Of a stretch of 15,432 bases of DNA, positions 1 through 7,290 are shown in pieces. This DNA is from JADJNW01 sp964523725 (GTDB taxonomy: Bacteria > Bacteroidota > Bacteroidia > Chitinophagales > Saprospiraceae), in NCBI GenBank assembly GCA_964523725.1, contig CAZGAU010000129.1:1-15432 (forward strand). The letters run 5' to 3'. The notes beneath the pieces were generated by a model. It saw only the letters and a program-made list of their open reading frames with translations, ran no database searches and was not told where the DNA came from. Position numbers and translations under genes: made by a program. The first letter of the stretch is position 1, and every line of letters begins with the position of its first letter.

Positions 1-984
1 CTCCAGATACCATTGAGCCGTGCGGCGCAAGCCTTCCTCGGGTTGAACCGTAGGCTCCCAGCCAAGCTCATTCTTAAGTTTGGTGGCGTCAATCGCATAA
101 CGGCGATCGTGCCCCGGACGGTCTTTTACAAAAGTAATCAACTCTTTAGAAGTACCTTTAGGTCGGTCGAGCAATTCGTCCATGATATCACAGAGTGTGT
201 GCACCAGCTCGATGTTTTTGCGCTCATTATTTCCGCCGATATTATACGTCTCTCCCACTCTACCCCTATGAAAGATCAGGTCAATGGCGGCAGCGTGATC
301 GCCCACCCAGAGCCAGTCGCGGGTATATTTGCCATCCCCGTACACCGGAAGCGGCTTGTTATTTTTAATATTATTAATCATTAACGGAATCAACTTCTCC
401 GGAAATTGATAAGGCCCATAATTATTGGAGCAATTGGATATAATAACCGGTAAATTATATGTATGGTAGTAAGCGCGCACTAAATGATCTGAGCTTGCCT
501 TGGAAGCTGAATACGGCGACCGTGGATCATAAGCGGTTTCCTCTGTGAAATGGCCGGTCTCTCCCAGCGAACCATATACCTCATCTGTGGAAATATGATA
601 AAACAGCCTGCTTTCCTTATCTTTCCAGGCATCGCGCGCAGTATTCAGCAGGCACATCGTGCCGATCACATTGGTTTCCAGGAAACTCAGGGGGTTGCTG
701 ATCGAACGATCCACGTGCGATTCCGCAGCCAGATGAATGATACCGTCAAACTGGTACAGATCGAATAATTCTTTCAGCAATTCCTGATCCAGGATGTCAC
801 CTTTTACAAATACATAATTGGGCGCGCTTTCCACCTCCCGGAGATTCTCAAGATTGCCGGCGTAAGTCAGCTTGTCGAGATTCACAACTCGATACTGCGG
901 ATATTTTTCCACCATCAGTTGCACCAGGTGCGAACCTATAAAACCCGCTCCACCAGTGATTAATATATTTTTTTCAAAATTCAT
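1..984 (-). CDS. rfbB: dTDP-glucose 4,6-dehydratase, partial (3' end outside window)
   Basis: This is a cytoplasmic extended SDR enzyme that converts dTDP-glucose to dTDP-4-keto-6-deoxyglucose, the second step toward dTDP-rhamnose and other deoxysugars of O-antigen or capsule. I translated it by hand from the ATG at 984-982, and the frame stays open for 328 codons to base 1, so the last 20-30 residues are missing. The NAD-binding GGAGFIG motif is at residues 11-17, followed by DKLTYAGNLENL, which is typical of RmlB. The catalytic STDEVYG is at 132-138 (Thr133, Asp134, Glu135), YSASK at 158-162 supplies Tyr158 and Lys162, and RPGHDRRYAID follows near the end. The gene lies 81 bp downstream of the UDP-glucuronate decarboxylase on the same strand. 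No TAnnTTTG element or terminator separates them, so they are probably cotranscribed. The family call is very secure; which final sugar is made cannot be told from this window. Confidence 0.96.
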   Translation of the reverse strand, partial: MNFEKNILITGGAGFIGSHLVQLMVEKYPQYRVVNLDKLTYAGNLENLREVESAPNYVFVKGDILDQELLKELFDLYQFDGIIHLAAESHVDRSISNPLSFLETNVIGTMCLLNTARDAWKDKESRLFYHISTDEVYGSLGETGHFTEETAYDPRSPYSASKASSDHLVRAYYHTYNLPVIISNCSNNYGPYQFPEKLIPLMINNIKNNKPLPVYGDGKYTRDWLWVGDHAAAIDLIFHRGRVGETYNIGGNNERKNIELVHTLCDIMDELLDRPKGTSKELITFVKDRPGHDRRYAIDATKLKNELGWEPTVQPEEGLRRTAQWYLE

Positions 985-1065
985 AGGTGATTTTTTCTGA
1001 GAAACAAGCAATTCTTTACATCATCAACCCAATTCTCCGGCTGCTTATTTTATAAAATGCCCAAT

Positions 1066-2007
1066 TTATATTTTTACGGTAGATTTGAAATAATCATACG
1101 TTTTCTTCAACCCTTCTGCCCGCGGCACTTTCGGCGACCAGCCCAGAATTTCTTTCGCTTTGGTAATATCCGGCTGCCGGACTTTCGGATCATCCACCGG
1201 TAATGATTTGTACACGATTTTCGCCTCGGGATTGCCCACCAATTCCAGTATTTCCTCCGCCAATTGTTTCACGGTTATTTCATCCGGATTGCCGATATTT
1301 ACCGGAAGATGATAATCACTTAATAACAGTCGATAAATACCTTCCACCAGATCATCCACATAACAAAAAGAACGCGTTTGCGAGCCATCGCCGAAAACCG
1401 TAAGTCCTTCACCGCGAATCGCTTGTGAGAAAAATGCCGGCAAAGCCCGGCCGTCTTCCACGCGCATGCGCTCGCCATAGGTATTAAAGATTCTTACAAT
1501 CCGGGTCTCCACTTTATGAAAGTTATGATATGCCATTGTAATAGCTTCCAGAAAACGCTTGGCTTCATCATACACGCCACGTGGTCCCACCGGATTCACA
1601 TTGCCCCAGTATTCTTCCGATTGTGGATGGATTTGCGGATCGCCATACACTTCTGAAGTAGAAGCTACAAGTATCCTGGCATTCTTTGCCAAAGCAAGCC
1701 CCAGTAAATTATGCGTACCCAGCGCGCCTACCTTCAGCGTTTGAATCGGCATTTTCAGATAATCAATCGGGCTGGCCGGCGACGCAAAATGCAAGATGTA
1801 ATCCAGTTCACCGGAAATATGTACAAATTTTGTCACATCGTGGAAGTGGAATTCAAATTCCTTGAGTGGAAACAGGTGTTGAATATTTTCCAGATTGCCC
1901 GTGAGCAAATTATCCATGCCAATGACATGGTATCCCTCGCGAATAAAGCGATCACAGAGGTGAGAACCGAGAAAACCGGCTGCGCCGGTGATAAGTACTT
2001 TTTTCAC
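1066..2007 (-). CDS. UDP-glucuronate decarboxylase (UDP-xylose synthase), SDR family
   Basis: This cytoplasmic enzyme makes UDP-xylose from UDP-glucuronate by oxidation at C4, decarboxylation and re-reduction with bound NAD. At 313 residues it has the usual length of the soluble bacterial form. It shows the Rossmann motif GAAGFLG at residues 8-14, MDNLLTG at 31-37, LHFASPASP near 72-80, STSEVYGDP at 116-124, and GPRGVYDEAKR at 141-151 with the catalytic pair Tyr146/Lys150. The combination of ASPASP, VYGDP and GPRGVYDEAKR is characteristic of UXS rather than of epimerases or dehydratases. The start codon is GTG at 2007-2005. An in-frame stop lies 10 codons upstream and there is no earlier ATG, while the next internal Met would remove the nucleotide-binding motif. 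A perfect -7 element lies just upstream, and rfbB follows on the same strand, so the pair probably feeds a surface polysaccharide. Confidence 0.93.
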   Translation of the reverse strand: MKKVLITGAAGFLGSHLCDRFIREGYHVIGMDNLLTGNLENIQHLFPLKEFEFHFHDVTKFVHISGELDYILHFASPASPIDYLKMPIQTLKVGALGTHNLLGLALAKNARILVASTSEVYGDPQIHPQSEEYWGNVNPVGPRGVYDEAKRFLEAITMAYHNFHKVETRIVRIFNTYGERMRVEDGRALPAFFSQAIRGEGLTVFGDGSQTRSFCYVDDLVEGIYRLLLSDYHLPVNIGNPDEITVKQLAEEILELVGNPEAKIVYKSLPVDDPKVRQPDITKAKEILGWSPKVPRAEGLKKTYDYFKSTVKI

Positions 2008-2024
2008 TTGATTCGATTTTGTCG

Positions 2025-2032
2025 CAAATATA
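2025..2032 (-). promoter_or_regulatory. Bacteroidota -7 promoter element for the UDP-glucuronate decarboxylase gene
   Basis: Read on the minus strand the bases are TATATTTG, a perfect match to the TAnnTTTG element used by the primary sigma factor of Bacteroidota. Transcription would begin about 5-7 nt further on, giving a leader of about 12 nt before the GTG start. I see no well-spaced TTTG -33 element; the nearest upstream TTG is only about 15 nt away. Confidence 0.6.
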
Positions 2033-2077
2033 ACTTAAAACCTTTCACAAGACCACCCTTTATTCCCAACAGCTGAT

Positions 2078-2085
2078 TACTTTTG
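2078..2085 (+). promoter_or_regulatory. Bacteroidota -7 promoter element for the barrel protein/waaA transcript
   Basis: The bases TACTTTTG match TAnnTTTG perfectly and end 14 nt before the ATG at 2100. A start point 5-7 nt downstream would leave a leader of under 10 nt, so this mRNA may be nearly leaderless. It sits in the same 92-bp gap as the minus-strand element at 2025-2032, making this a compact divergent promoter pair. No clear -33 element is seen. Confidence 0.55.
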
Positions 2086-2099
2086 CAGAAAAATTTGGT

Positions 2100-2849
2100 A
2101 TGCGAAGCATTTTCATCCTCCTTTTGTGCTGTCTGGTTTGGGGTTTGCAGGCTCAGGTTTCCGAGTTAAATAAGGGCAATGGCATCCTGCTGAATTTCAG
2201 CCTGAGTGGTCAGCTACCGGGAGGCGATCTTGCCGCTCGTTTTGGTCCGAATATGTCGCTCGGCAGTGGCTTGGAATTCTGGACGGCGGAACGCAATTTT
2301 ATTTTTGGACTGGAAGGTTATTACCTTTTTGGTACAAACGTTGAAGAAGACGTGCTGGCCAACCTCAAGGATGACAATGGTTTTATTATTGGCAATGACA
2401 AAGCACTGGCGGATATCCAACTTCGAGAACGGGGTCTGTATCTTGGCGCTATGGTTGGGAAATTATTTACGGTTTCAGACAAAAATCCCCGTTCCGGGAT
2501 TCGTGTAACGGTGGGCGCGGGCTTATTGCAGCATAAAATCCGCATTCAGGATGATCCTTTCCGGGTGGTGCCTCAATTGCTGGATGACTATAAAAAAGGC
2601 TACGATCGTTTGACGAATGGACTGGCATTTAATGAATTCATTGGTTATCAACATCTTAGCACCGACCGTCGAGCTAATTTTTACATCGGTGTAGAACTTA
2701 CCCAAGGCTTCACGCAAAATCGCCGTAACTTCAATTTCGATACCCGCAGCCAGGACACAGAAAAACGGCTGGATTTACTCTTCGGGCTTCGGGCTGCCTG
2801 GATACTGCCGTTTTATTTCGGTAAAGGCGCTGATGAAATTTACTATTAA
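2100..2849 (+). CDS. Outer-membrane beta-barrel-like protein of unknown function
   Basis: I do not recognise a named family with a function. The protein has 249 residues and a clear signal peptide: Arg2, a hydrophobic core at about residues 4-15, and a likely cut after LQA at residue 18, leaving Gln19 first. The mature part is rich in alternating hydrophobic and aromatic stretches with Gly turns, such as LEGYYLFG, GLYLGAMVGKLF and FYIGVELTQGF. It ends in an aromatic-rich strand (ILPFYF) and a terminal Tyr-Tyr. This is the look of a small 8-12 strand outer-membrane barrel, so export to the outer membrane is likely but inferred. It has its own promoter, and its stop is 21 bp before waaA, so the two should be cotranscribed. 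A role linked to LPS is suggested only by that neighbour. Confidence 0.8.
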   Translation: MRSIFILLLCCLVWGLQAQVSELNKGNGILLNFSLSGQLPGGDLAARFGPNMSLGSGLEFWTAERNFIFGLEGYYLFGTNVEEDVLANLKDDNGFIIGNDKALADIQLRERGLYLGAMVGKLFTVSDKNPRSGIRVTVGAGLLQHKIRIQDDPFRVVPQLLDDYKKGYDRLTNGLAFNEFIGYQHLSTDRRANFYIGVELTQGFTQNRRNFNFDTRSQDTEKRLDLLFGLRAAWILPFYFGKGADEIYY

Positions 2850-2870
2850 ATCATTTACTACACGTAAAGA

Positions 2871-4142
2871 ATGTTTCAATTTCTTTATAATATCGGTGTA
2901 AATATTTACACTTTATTTATTAAAATTGCCGCTTTATTCAACGAAAAAGCGAAACTTTGGGTAGCCGGACGCCACAATTGGCAGCAGCGTTATCAGGAAG
3001 CCTGGAAGCTGATCAACCCAAAGTACGCGCCGACTGTATGGGTTCACTGTGCATCGTTGGGTGAATTTGAACAAGGCCGACCTGTCATTGAAGCGCTAAA
3101 AAAGCATTATCCCGAAGTAAAAATTCTCCTGACTTTTTTCTCGCCTTCGGGATTTGAAATTCGCAAGCATTATCATCACGCGGATTTTATTTGTTATTTA
3201 CCGGCTGATTCTCCATCTAATGCGCTGAAATTCATAGAGATATTCCAACCTGATTTAGCTATTTTTGTAAAATATGAATTCTGGATTCATTATTTGAACA
3301 CTTTGCATAAAAAAGACATCCCTGCCCTGCTTATTTCTGCTATTTTTCATCAAAACCAGCCATTTTTCAAGCCTTATGGCGGGATTTTTCGTAAGTTATT
3401 ACCCAAGTTTCGTCATATTTTTGTCCAAAATCAATCATCAAAAGAATTATTACAAAAACTTGGTTTAAAAAATTATACCCTGTCCGGGGATACCCGTATC
3501 GACCGTGTAGCAAAAATTGCCGAAGAAGCCCCGGAATTTCCGATTATTCAAGCGTTTGCAGAAAAGCATAATATACTGGTATGTGGTAGCACCTGGCCAC
3601 CCGATGAAGCCATCCTGGCGCCTTTTATTAATACATATTTACCTGAAAACTGGAAAGTTATTATAGCGCCGCATCAAATCAATGAAATTCATTTACTTCG
3701 CATTGAAAAGCCATTACAAAAGACGACAATCCGTTATTCTAAAGCTTCGCCCGAAAATGCAGGATCGACGCGGGTGTTGCTGATCGACAACATCGGTATG
3801 CTGGCAGCGCTGTACCGCTACGGGCGCGTGGCTTACATCGGCGGCGGATTTGGCACAGGAATTCATAATACGCTGGAGCCTATCACGTTTGGATTGCCGG
3901 TCATTTTTGGTCCAAAGTTCCAGAAATTTGAAGAAGCAATACAGCTCACGCAGCGCGACGGCGCCTTCACAATCAAGGATCTAGCTGATTTTAAGGCTGT
4001 TTTCCAGCAACTCCGGGAGGAGCATTTTTATCAGCAAGCATCGGCAACTGCTCTGCGGTACGTCCAGGAAAACCGGGGCGCCACAGCACAAATCATGGAC
4101 TTTATTCAAAATAAAAAGTTATTACAAGCTCCGAATTCATAA
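2871..4142 (+). CDS. waaA: 3-deoxy-D-manno-octulosonic acid (Kdo) transferase
   Basis: This membrane-bound GT30 glycosyltransferase adds Kdo from CMP-Kdo to the lipid A precursor on the inner face of the cytoplasmic membrane. It has 423 residues, the usual family length. The N-terminus (residues 1-25) is a hydrophobic helix that fits the known membrane anchor. WVHCASLGEFEQGRP at 57-71 holds the family's conserved acidic residue region for acceptor activation. FVKYEFW is at 132-138, GDTRIDR at 206-212, and GSTWPPDE at 239-246. The donor-binding C-terminal domain shows GGFGTGIHNTLEP at 325-337 and GPKFQKFEEA at 347-356. It is the second gene of a likely two-gene transcript with the preceding outer-membrane-like protein. 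The sequence does not show whether it adds one or two Kdo units. No clear terminator follows it. Confidence 0.96.
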   Translation: MFQFLYNIGVNIYTLFIKIAALFNEKAKLWVAGRHNWQQRYQEAWKLINPKYAPTVWVHCASLGEFEQGRPVIEALKKHYPEVKILLTFFSPSGFEIRKHYHHADFICYLPADSPSNALKFIEIFQPDLAIFVKYEFWIHYLNTLHKKDIPALLISAIFHQNQPFFKPYGGIFRKLLPKFRHIFVQNQSSKELLQKLGLKNYTLSGDTRIDRVAKIAEEAPEFPIIQAFAEKHNILVCGSTWPPDEAILAPFINTYLPENWKVIIAPHQINEIHLLRIEKPLQKTTIRYSKASPENAGSTRVLLIDNIGMLAALYRYGRVAYIGGGFGTGIHNTLEPITFGLPVIFGPKFQKFEEAIQLTQRDGAFTIKDLADFKAVFQQLREEHFYQQASATALRYVQENRGATAQIMDFIQNKKLLQAPNS

Positions 4143-4204
4143 GAGTTTGACAGATTTCGTACCAAATTGCAGAGAAACGAACGAACCTAATCATACTGTT
4201 TTTT

Positions 4205-4212
4205 TAATTTTG
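4205..4212 (+). promoter_or_regulatory. Bacteroidota -7 promoter element for the heptose kinase gene
   Basis: TAATTTTG is a perfect TAnnTTTG match, 37 nt before the ATG at 4250, giving an expected leader of about 30 nt. It lies in the 107-bp gap after waaA, so the kinase gene can be transcribed separately from waaA. No convincing -33 TTTG stands at the expected distance. Confidence 0.55.
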
Positions 4213-4249
4213 TTTTATCACTTATTTAAAATGTAATCAAAATCCGACC

Positions 4250-5248
4250 ATGCACGCAAGCGATATTTTTGAATCATTTAACAAACTAAATGTTTTGGTA
4301 ATAGGCGATGTAATGATTGATCGTTATGCAACCGGTCATGTGGATCGCATTTCGCCAGAAGCCCCTGTTCCGGTAGTTCATTTACAAAAGCGGGAAGATC
4401 GTCTGGGCGGCGCCGCCAATGTAGCCTTGAATATCAAAGCGCTGGGCGCCACACCCTTTCTGTGCAGCGTCGTGGGACAAGATCGGGAGGCCGAATCATT
4501 GCTGCGTTTATTGCCGGAAGCCGGGCTCTCTGTGAAAGGAATGATTCAAAGTAAGGAAAGAATTACTACCGTCAAGACGCGCGTGCTGGCCGGGAGTCAG
4601 CAATTATTGCGATTGGACGAGGAAATAACGCATGACCTAACCGGGGAAGAGGCGGTGGATTTCGTTGAAAATGTGCGTGGTATACTTGAAGAAAAAGAAA
4701 TTGATGTTATTTTATTCCAGGATTATAATAAAGGAGTACTTTCAGTGGACGTTATTCGGGCAATCATACTGGAAGCGATCAAGCGCGATATTCCCACCGC
4801 AGTAGATCCAAAGTTCAGGAATTTCTGGGCTTACAATCAGGTGACGATGTTCAAACCAAACCTTAAAGAAATTCGCAGCCAGGTACCGGAACCGGTGCTT
4901 ACAGAAGAAAGCTCCTTGCGTAAAGCAGCCGATTATGTTCGACAAAAGCTTGGAAATCAATACACTTTGATTACGCTCTCGGAAAAAGGACTCTTTATAG
5001 ACCATAGCGGCCAGAGTTTGGTGGAGGGTACCCGCCCTCGCCAGATTGCAGATGTAAGTGGTGCAGGAGATACGGTGATCAGTGTGGCGGCGCTTGGTTT
5101 GGCTTTGGCGCTGGATATGCAGGAAATCGCGATTCTTTCTAATCTTGCCGGCGGACAAGTATGCGAGCGACTCGGTGTAGTGCCAGTGAACAAAGAACAA
5201 CTCCAGCTGGAATATGAACAATATCATCAGACCCAAATACTAAAATAA
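4250..5248 (+). CDS. hldA: D-glycero-beta-D-manno-heptose-7-phosphate kinase (PfkB/ribokinase family)
   Basis: This cytoplasmic sugar kinase probably phosphorylates D-glycero-D-manno-heptose 7-phosphate at C1 on the way to ADP-heptose for the LPS inner core. The 332 residues match the kinase half (domain I) of HldE/RfaE. The adenylyltransferase half is absent, so that step must be encoded elsewhere. Visible motifs are GDVMIDRY at 19-26, GGAANVA at 53-59, the DPK motif at 186-188, KPNLKE at 202-207, and the PfkB signature DVSGAGDTV at 268-276 with catalytic base Asp274. The run ISPEAPVPVV at 34-43 is typical of the RfaE group rather than of ribokinase or fructokinase. It follows waaA after 107 bp, which supports an LPS role. 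Another PfkB substrate remains possible. No strong terminator follows its stop. Confidence 0.85.
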   Translation: MHASDIFESFNKLNVLVIGDVMIDRYATGHVDRISPEAPVPVVHLQKREDRLGGAANVALNIKALGATPFLCSVVGQDREAESLLRLLPEAGLSVKGMIQSKERITTVKTRVLAGSQQLLRLDEEITHDLTGEEAVDFVENVRGILEEKEIDVILFQDYNKGVLSVDVIRAIILEAIKRDIPTAVDPKFRNFWAYNQVTMFKPNLKEIRSQVPEPVLTEESSLRKAADYVRQKLGNQYTLITLSEKGLFIDHSGQSLVEGTRPRQIADVSGAGDTVISVAALGLALALDMQEIAILSNLAGGQVCERLGVVPVNKEQLQLEYEQYHQTQILK

Positions 5249-5370
5249 CTCCGGGAAATGATCCGGTAGAATATTTAATATCGGGAGCAATTGCAATTAT
5301 TATTTTTCCTGCTTATTATTACCCCTATTCATTTTTTGCTTTTATCATGAAAATGTCAGCCAGTTTCTCG

Positions 5371-5392
5371 AATGCCATTTTTTATTGGCATT
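5371..5392. repeat. Inverted repeat upstream of the T9SS cargo gene
   Basis: Seven-base perfect arms AATGCCA (5371-5377) and TGGCATT (5386-5392) enclose an 8-nt T-rich loop. No T-tract follows, so a terminator is unlikely. The right arm begins beside a TTG at 5385-5387, which stands 21 nt before a 7-of-8 -7 match (TACCTTTC, 5409-5416). The palindrome could therefore be an operator over the -33 region. The rest of the 232-bp gap 5249-5480 is A/T-rich and holds no other feature I can support. Confidence 0.3.
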
Positions 5393-5480
5393 GTTCTGCA
5401 AAAGAACTTACCTTTCCTGTGCGAAAGCGACTAAATAGAACAAACAAAATCACCAATATTATTTATTCAAAAACCACAAC

Positions 5481-7238
5481 ATGAAGATTAAAACCTTTAC
5501 GAAATTCTGCTTGCTTCTGGCAAGCACTCTCGCTTTTAGTTCGCTAAAGGCACAACCTGCACCTTTTTATCAGGAAACTTTTCCTAATGCGGCTGCATTC
5601 ACCAACAATTGGACCCAGGGCGGTACGAATGCAGGTACTGCAGATTGGGAATGGGATAATGACCCCACAGGTGTATTTCAGGGACAACCTGATTTTGCCT
5701 CAACCACTGCCAGCAACGGTTTTATTATTTTTAATTCCGATGCCAATGGCGATTTTTCGCACGATGTTTTTGTTACTTCCAAAGCTATTGATTGCAGTGG
5801 CAAGAATACCGTTTTCCTGCGTTGCGAAAACCAATATGGTTTTTTCTCACCGGGCGGTGTTTCTATTGCCGAGGTAGGTGTAAGTACCGATGGCACTACT
5901 TTTACTTACCGCACGATTCTGGCCAATGTTCCACGTAACGATCTGTCTTCCCCTGTTCAGGTTGTGACCCTTGAATTACCGGAAGCAGCTAACCAGCCTT
6001 CTGTGTTCATTCGTTTCAGATGGCGCGGGCAGTTTGAGTACATCTGGAGAATTGATGACATTGGTTTGTACGATGGCAACCCGACGCCGGCTAACGATCT
6101 GGCGGTAGATCTGCCGAGAATTCCGTTCAATTTTGCAACCCCGCTCAGCCAGGTAGATGAAGAATCATTTATTATTCGCGTTGAAAACGTTGGAACCATG
6201 CCGCAAACCGATGTAACTGCGCAGATTGAAATCAACGGAGATAATGGCGATAACTTCACGGCGGCAGAGGTAATTGGCACGCTTGCACCTATGGAAGACG
6301 ACACGGTGCAGTTTGCGGATACGTTCAGCGCTTCTGATGTTGGAAATTACACATTTACATATTCGGTAAGCCAAACGGAAACCGATGCATTCCCTTCCGA
6401 TAATAGTTTTGGCGGAGAATTTGTCATCACTCAAAACCTGTTTGCAAAAGATGACGGTACGATCGCCGGCGCCAACCAACCCCAAACTATTGTAGGTGAC
6501 TTCTGGCAAATCGGTAATTTATATACTATTGTAAATGAAGGCTTTGAAGCTTACGAGGCTTCTTTCTCCATTGCCAGCAATGACGACGCAGCTTTGGTCG
6601 GTCAGGACATTAATGTTTTCTTATATCGCCTGGAAGACAACGGTGACTCCACTTTCGATGATGATGACCTAAAAATCGTTGGTTTAGGTACTAAAACATT
6701 AGGAGTCGCTGACTCTAGCTTTTCATTGATCACCGTGGATCTGATACCCCTCGAAGGAGAACTGGAGCCCGGCGTAATGCTGGAACCTGGCGACTACTTT
6801 ATCACAGTAGAACTCTCAGAGGATATGTTCATCGTGTACAGCGCCCTGCCTTATTATTATGATTTTTCAACTGTAGTAAGAAACGGCGAGTGGTTCCTGG
6901 GTGGCTTCGGACCGGATGTAACCGCCATTACCAGAATGCGTATCCGTGAAATTTCAACCAGTACAAAAGAGCCACAACTTGCAGATAGTCAGGTAGAAGT
7001 GTATCCTAATCCGGTGCAAAATAACCTGAATGTGAAAATTGCTTTGGAACATGTAACAACGCAGGCTCAATTGAGCGTGATGGATGCTACAGGCAAAACG
7101 ATTGCAGTAAGAAATTACGAAGGTATTAAAGATCAGACGATTACACTGGATGCCAGCTCATGGGCGGCAGGAACTTATTTCCTGCATGTACGCACTGATG
7201 CAGGCATAAAAACGAAACGAGTGATAGTTCAACACTAG
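5481..7238 (+). CDS. Secreted protein with type IX secretion C-terminal sorting domain
   Basis: This 585-residue protein is exported in two steps: by Sec, then across the outer membrane by the type IX secretion system. The signal peptide spans residues 1-24 (KFCLLLASTLAF core, likely cut between Ala24 and Gln25). The first 200 mature residues, from YQETFPN, look like a beta-sandwich of the MAM/cleaved-adhesin kind (SKAIDCSG, FIRFRW, YIWRIDDIGLYDG). Residues of about 205-320 resemble a CARDB-like Ig fold with VENVGTMPQTDV. A further beta-rich domain runs to about residue 490. The last 81 residues (505-585) form a type A sorting domain: VYPNPVQN, a GKTI turn, WAAGTYFLHV and a final KRVIVQ strand. 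No catalytic motif is visible, so an adhesin or matrix role is only a guess. A candidate weak promoter is TACCTTTC at 5409-5416. A strong hairpin terminator follows the stop. Confidence 0.9.
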   Translation: MKIKTFTKFCLLLASTLAFSSLKAQPAPFYQETFPNAAAFTNNWTQGGTNAGTADWEWDNDPTGVFQGQPDFASTTASNGFIIFNSDANGDFSHDVFVTSKAIDCSGKNTVFLRCENQYGFFSPGGVSIAEVGVSTDGTTFTYRTILANVPRNDLSSPVQVVTLELPEAANQPSVFIRFRWRGQFEYIWRIDDIGLYDGNPTPANDLAVDLPRIPFNFATPLSQVDEESFIIRVENVGTMPQTDVTAQIEINGDNGDNFTAAEVIGTLAPMEDDTVQFADTFSASDVGNYTFTYSVSQTETDAFPSDNSFGGEFVITQNLFAKDDGTIAGANQPQTIVGDFWQIGNLYTIVNEGFEAYEASFSIASNDDAALVGQDINVFLYRLEDNGDSTFDDDDLKIVGLGTKTLGVADSSFSLITVDLIPLEGELEPGVMLEPGDYFITVELSEDMFIVYSALPYYYDFSTVVRNGEWFLGGFGPDVTAITRMRIREISTSTKEPQLADSQVEVYPNPVQNNLNVKIALEHVTTQAQLSVMDATGKTIAVRNYEGIKDQTITLDASSWAAGTYFLHVRTDAGIKTKRVIVQH

Positions 7239-7249
7239 GAAGAAAGTTT

Positions 7250-7289
7250 AAGTGTGCCACACTTTTGAAGTGCGGCACACTTCTTTTTT
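7250..7289. terminator. Strong hairpin terminator shared by convergent genes
   Basis: Arms of 15 nt (7250-7264 and 7268-7282) pair perfectly except for one A/C mismatch, around a 3-nt TTG loop. The plus-strand side is followed by C and six T, a textbook intrinsic terminator for the T9SS cargo gene whose stop is at 7238. The hairpin ends eight bases before the valS stop at 7291-7293. Read from the minus strand it is followed by a weaker AAACTTTC tract, so it may also end or stabilise the valS mRNA. Confidence 0.85.
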
Positions 7290-7290
7290 G

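Noticed and set aside
13..768. Plus-strand open frames near the left edge
   Set aside because: They lie antisense to rfbB, whose minus-strand translation is a continuous, motif-complete enzyme up to the window edge.
5287..5294. GCAATTGC palindrome after the heptose kinase gene
   Set aside because: It is too short to separate from chance and has no T-tract or partner site.
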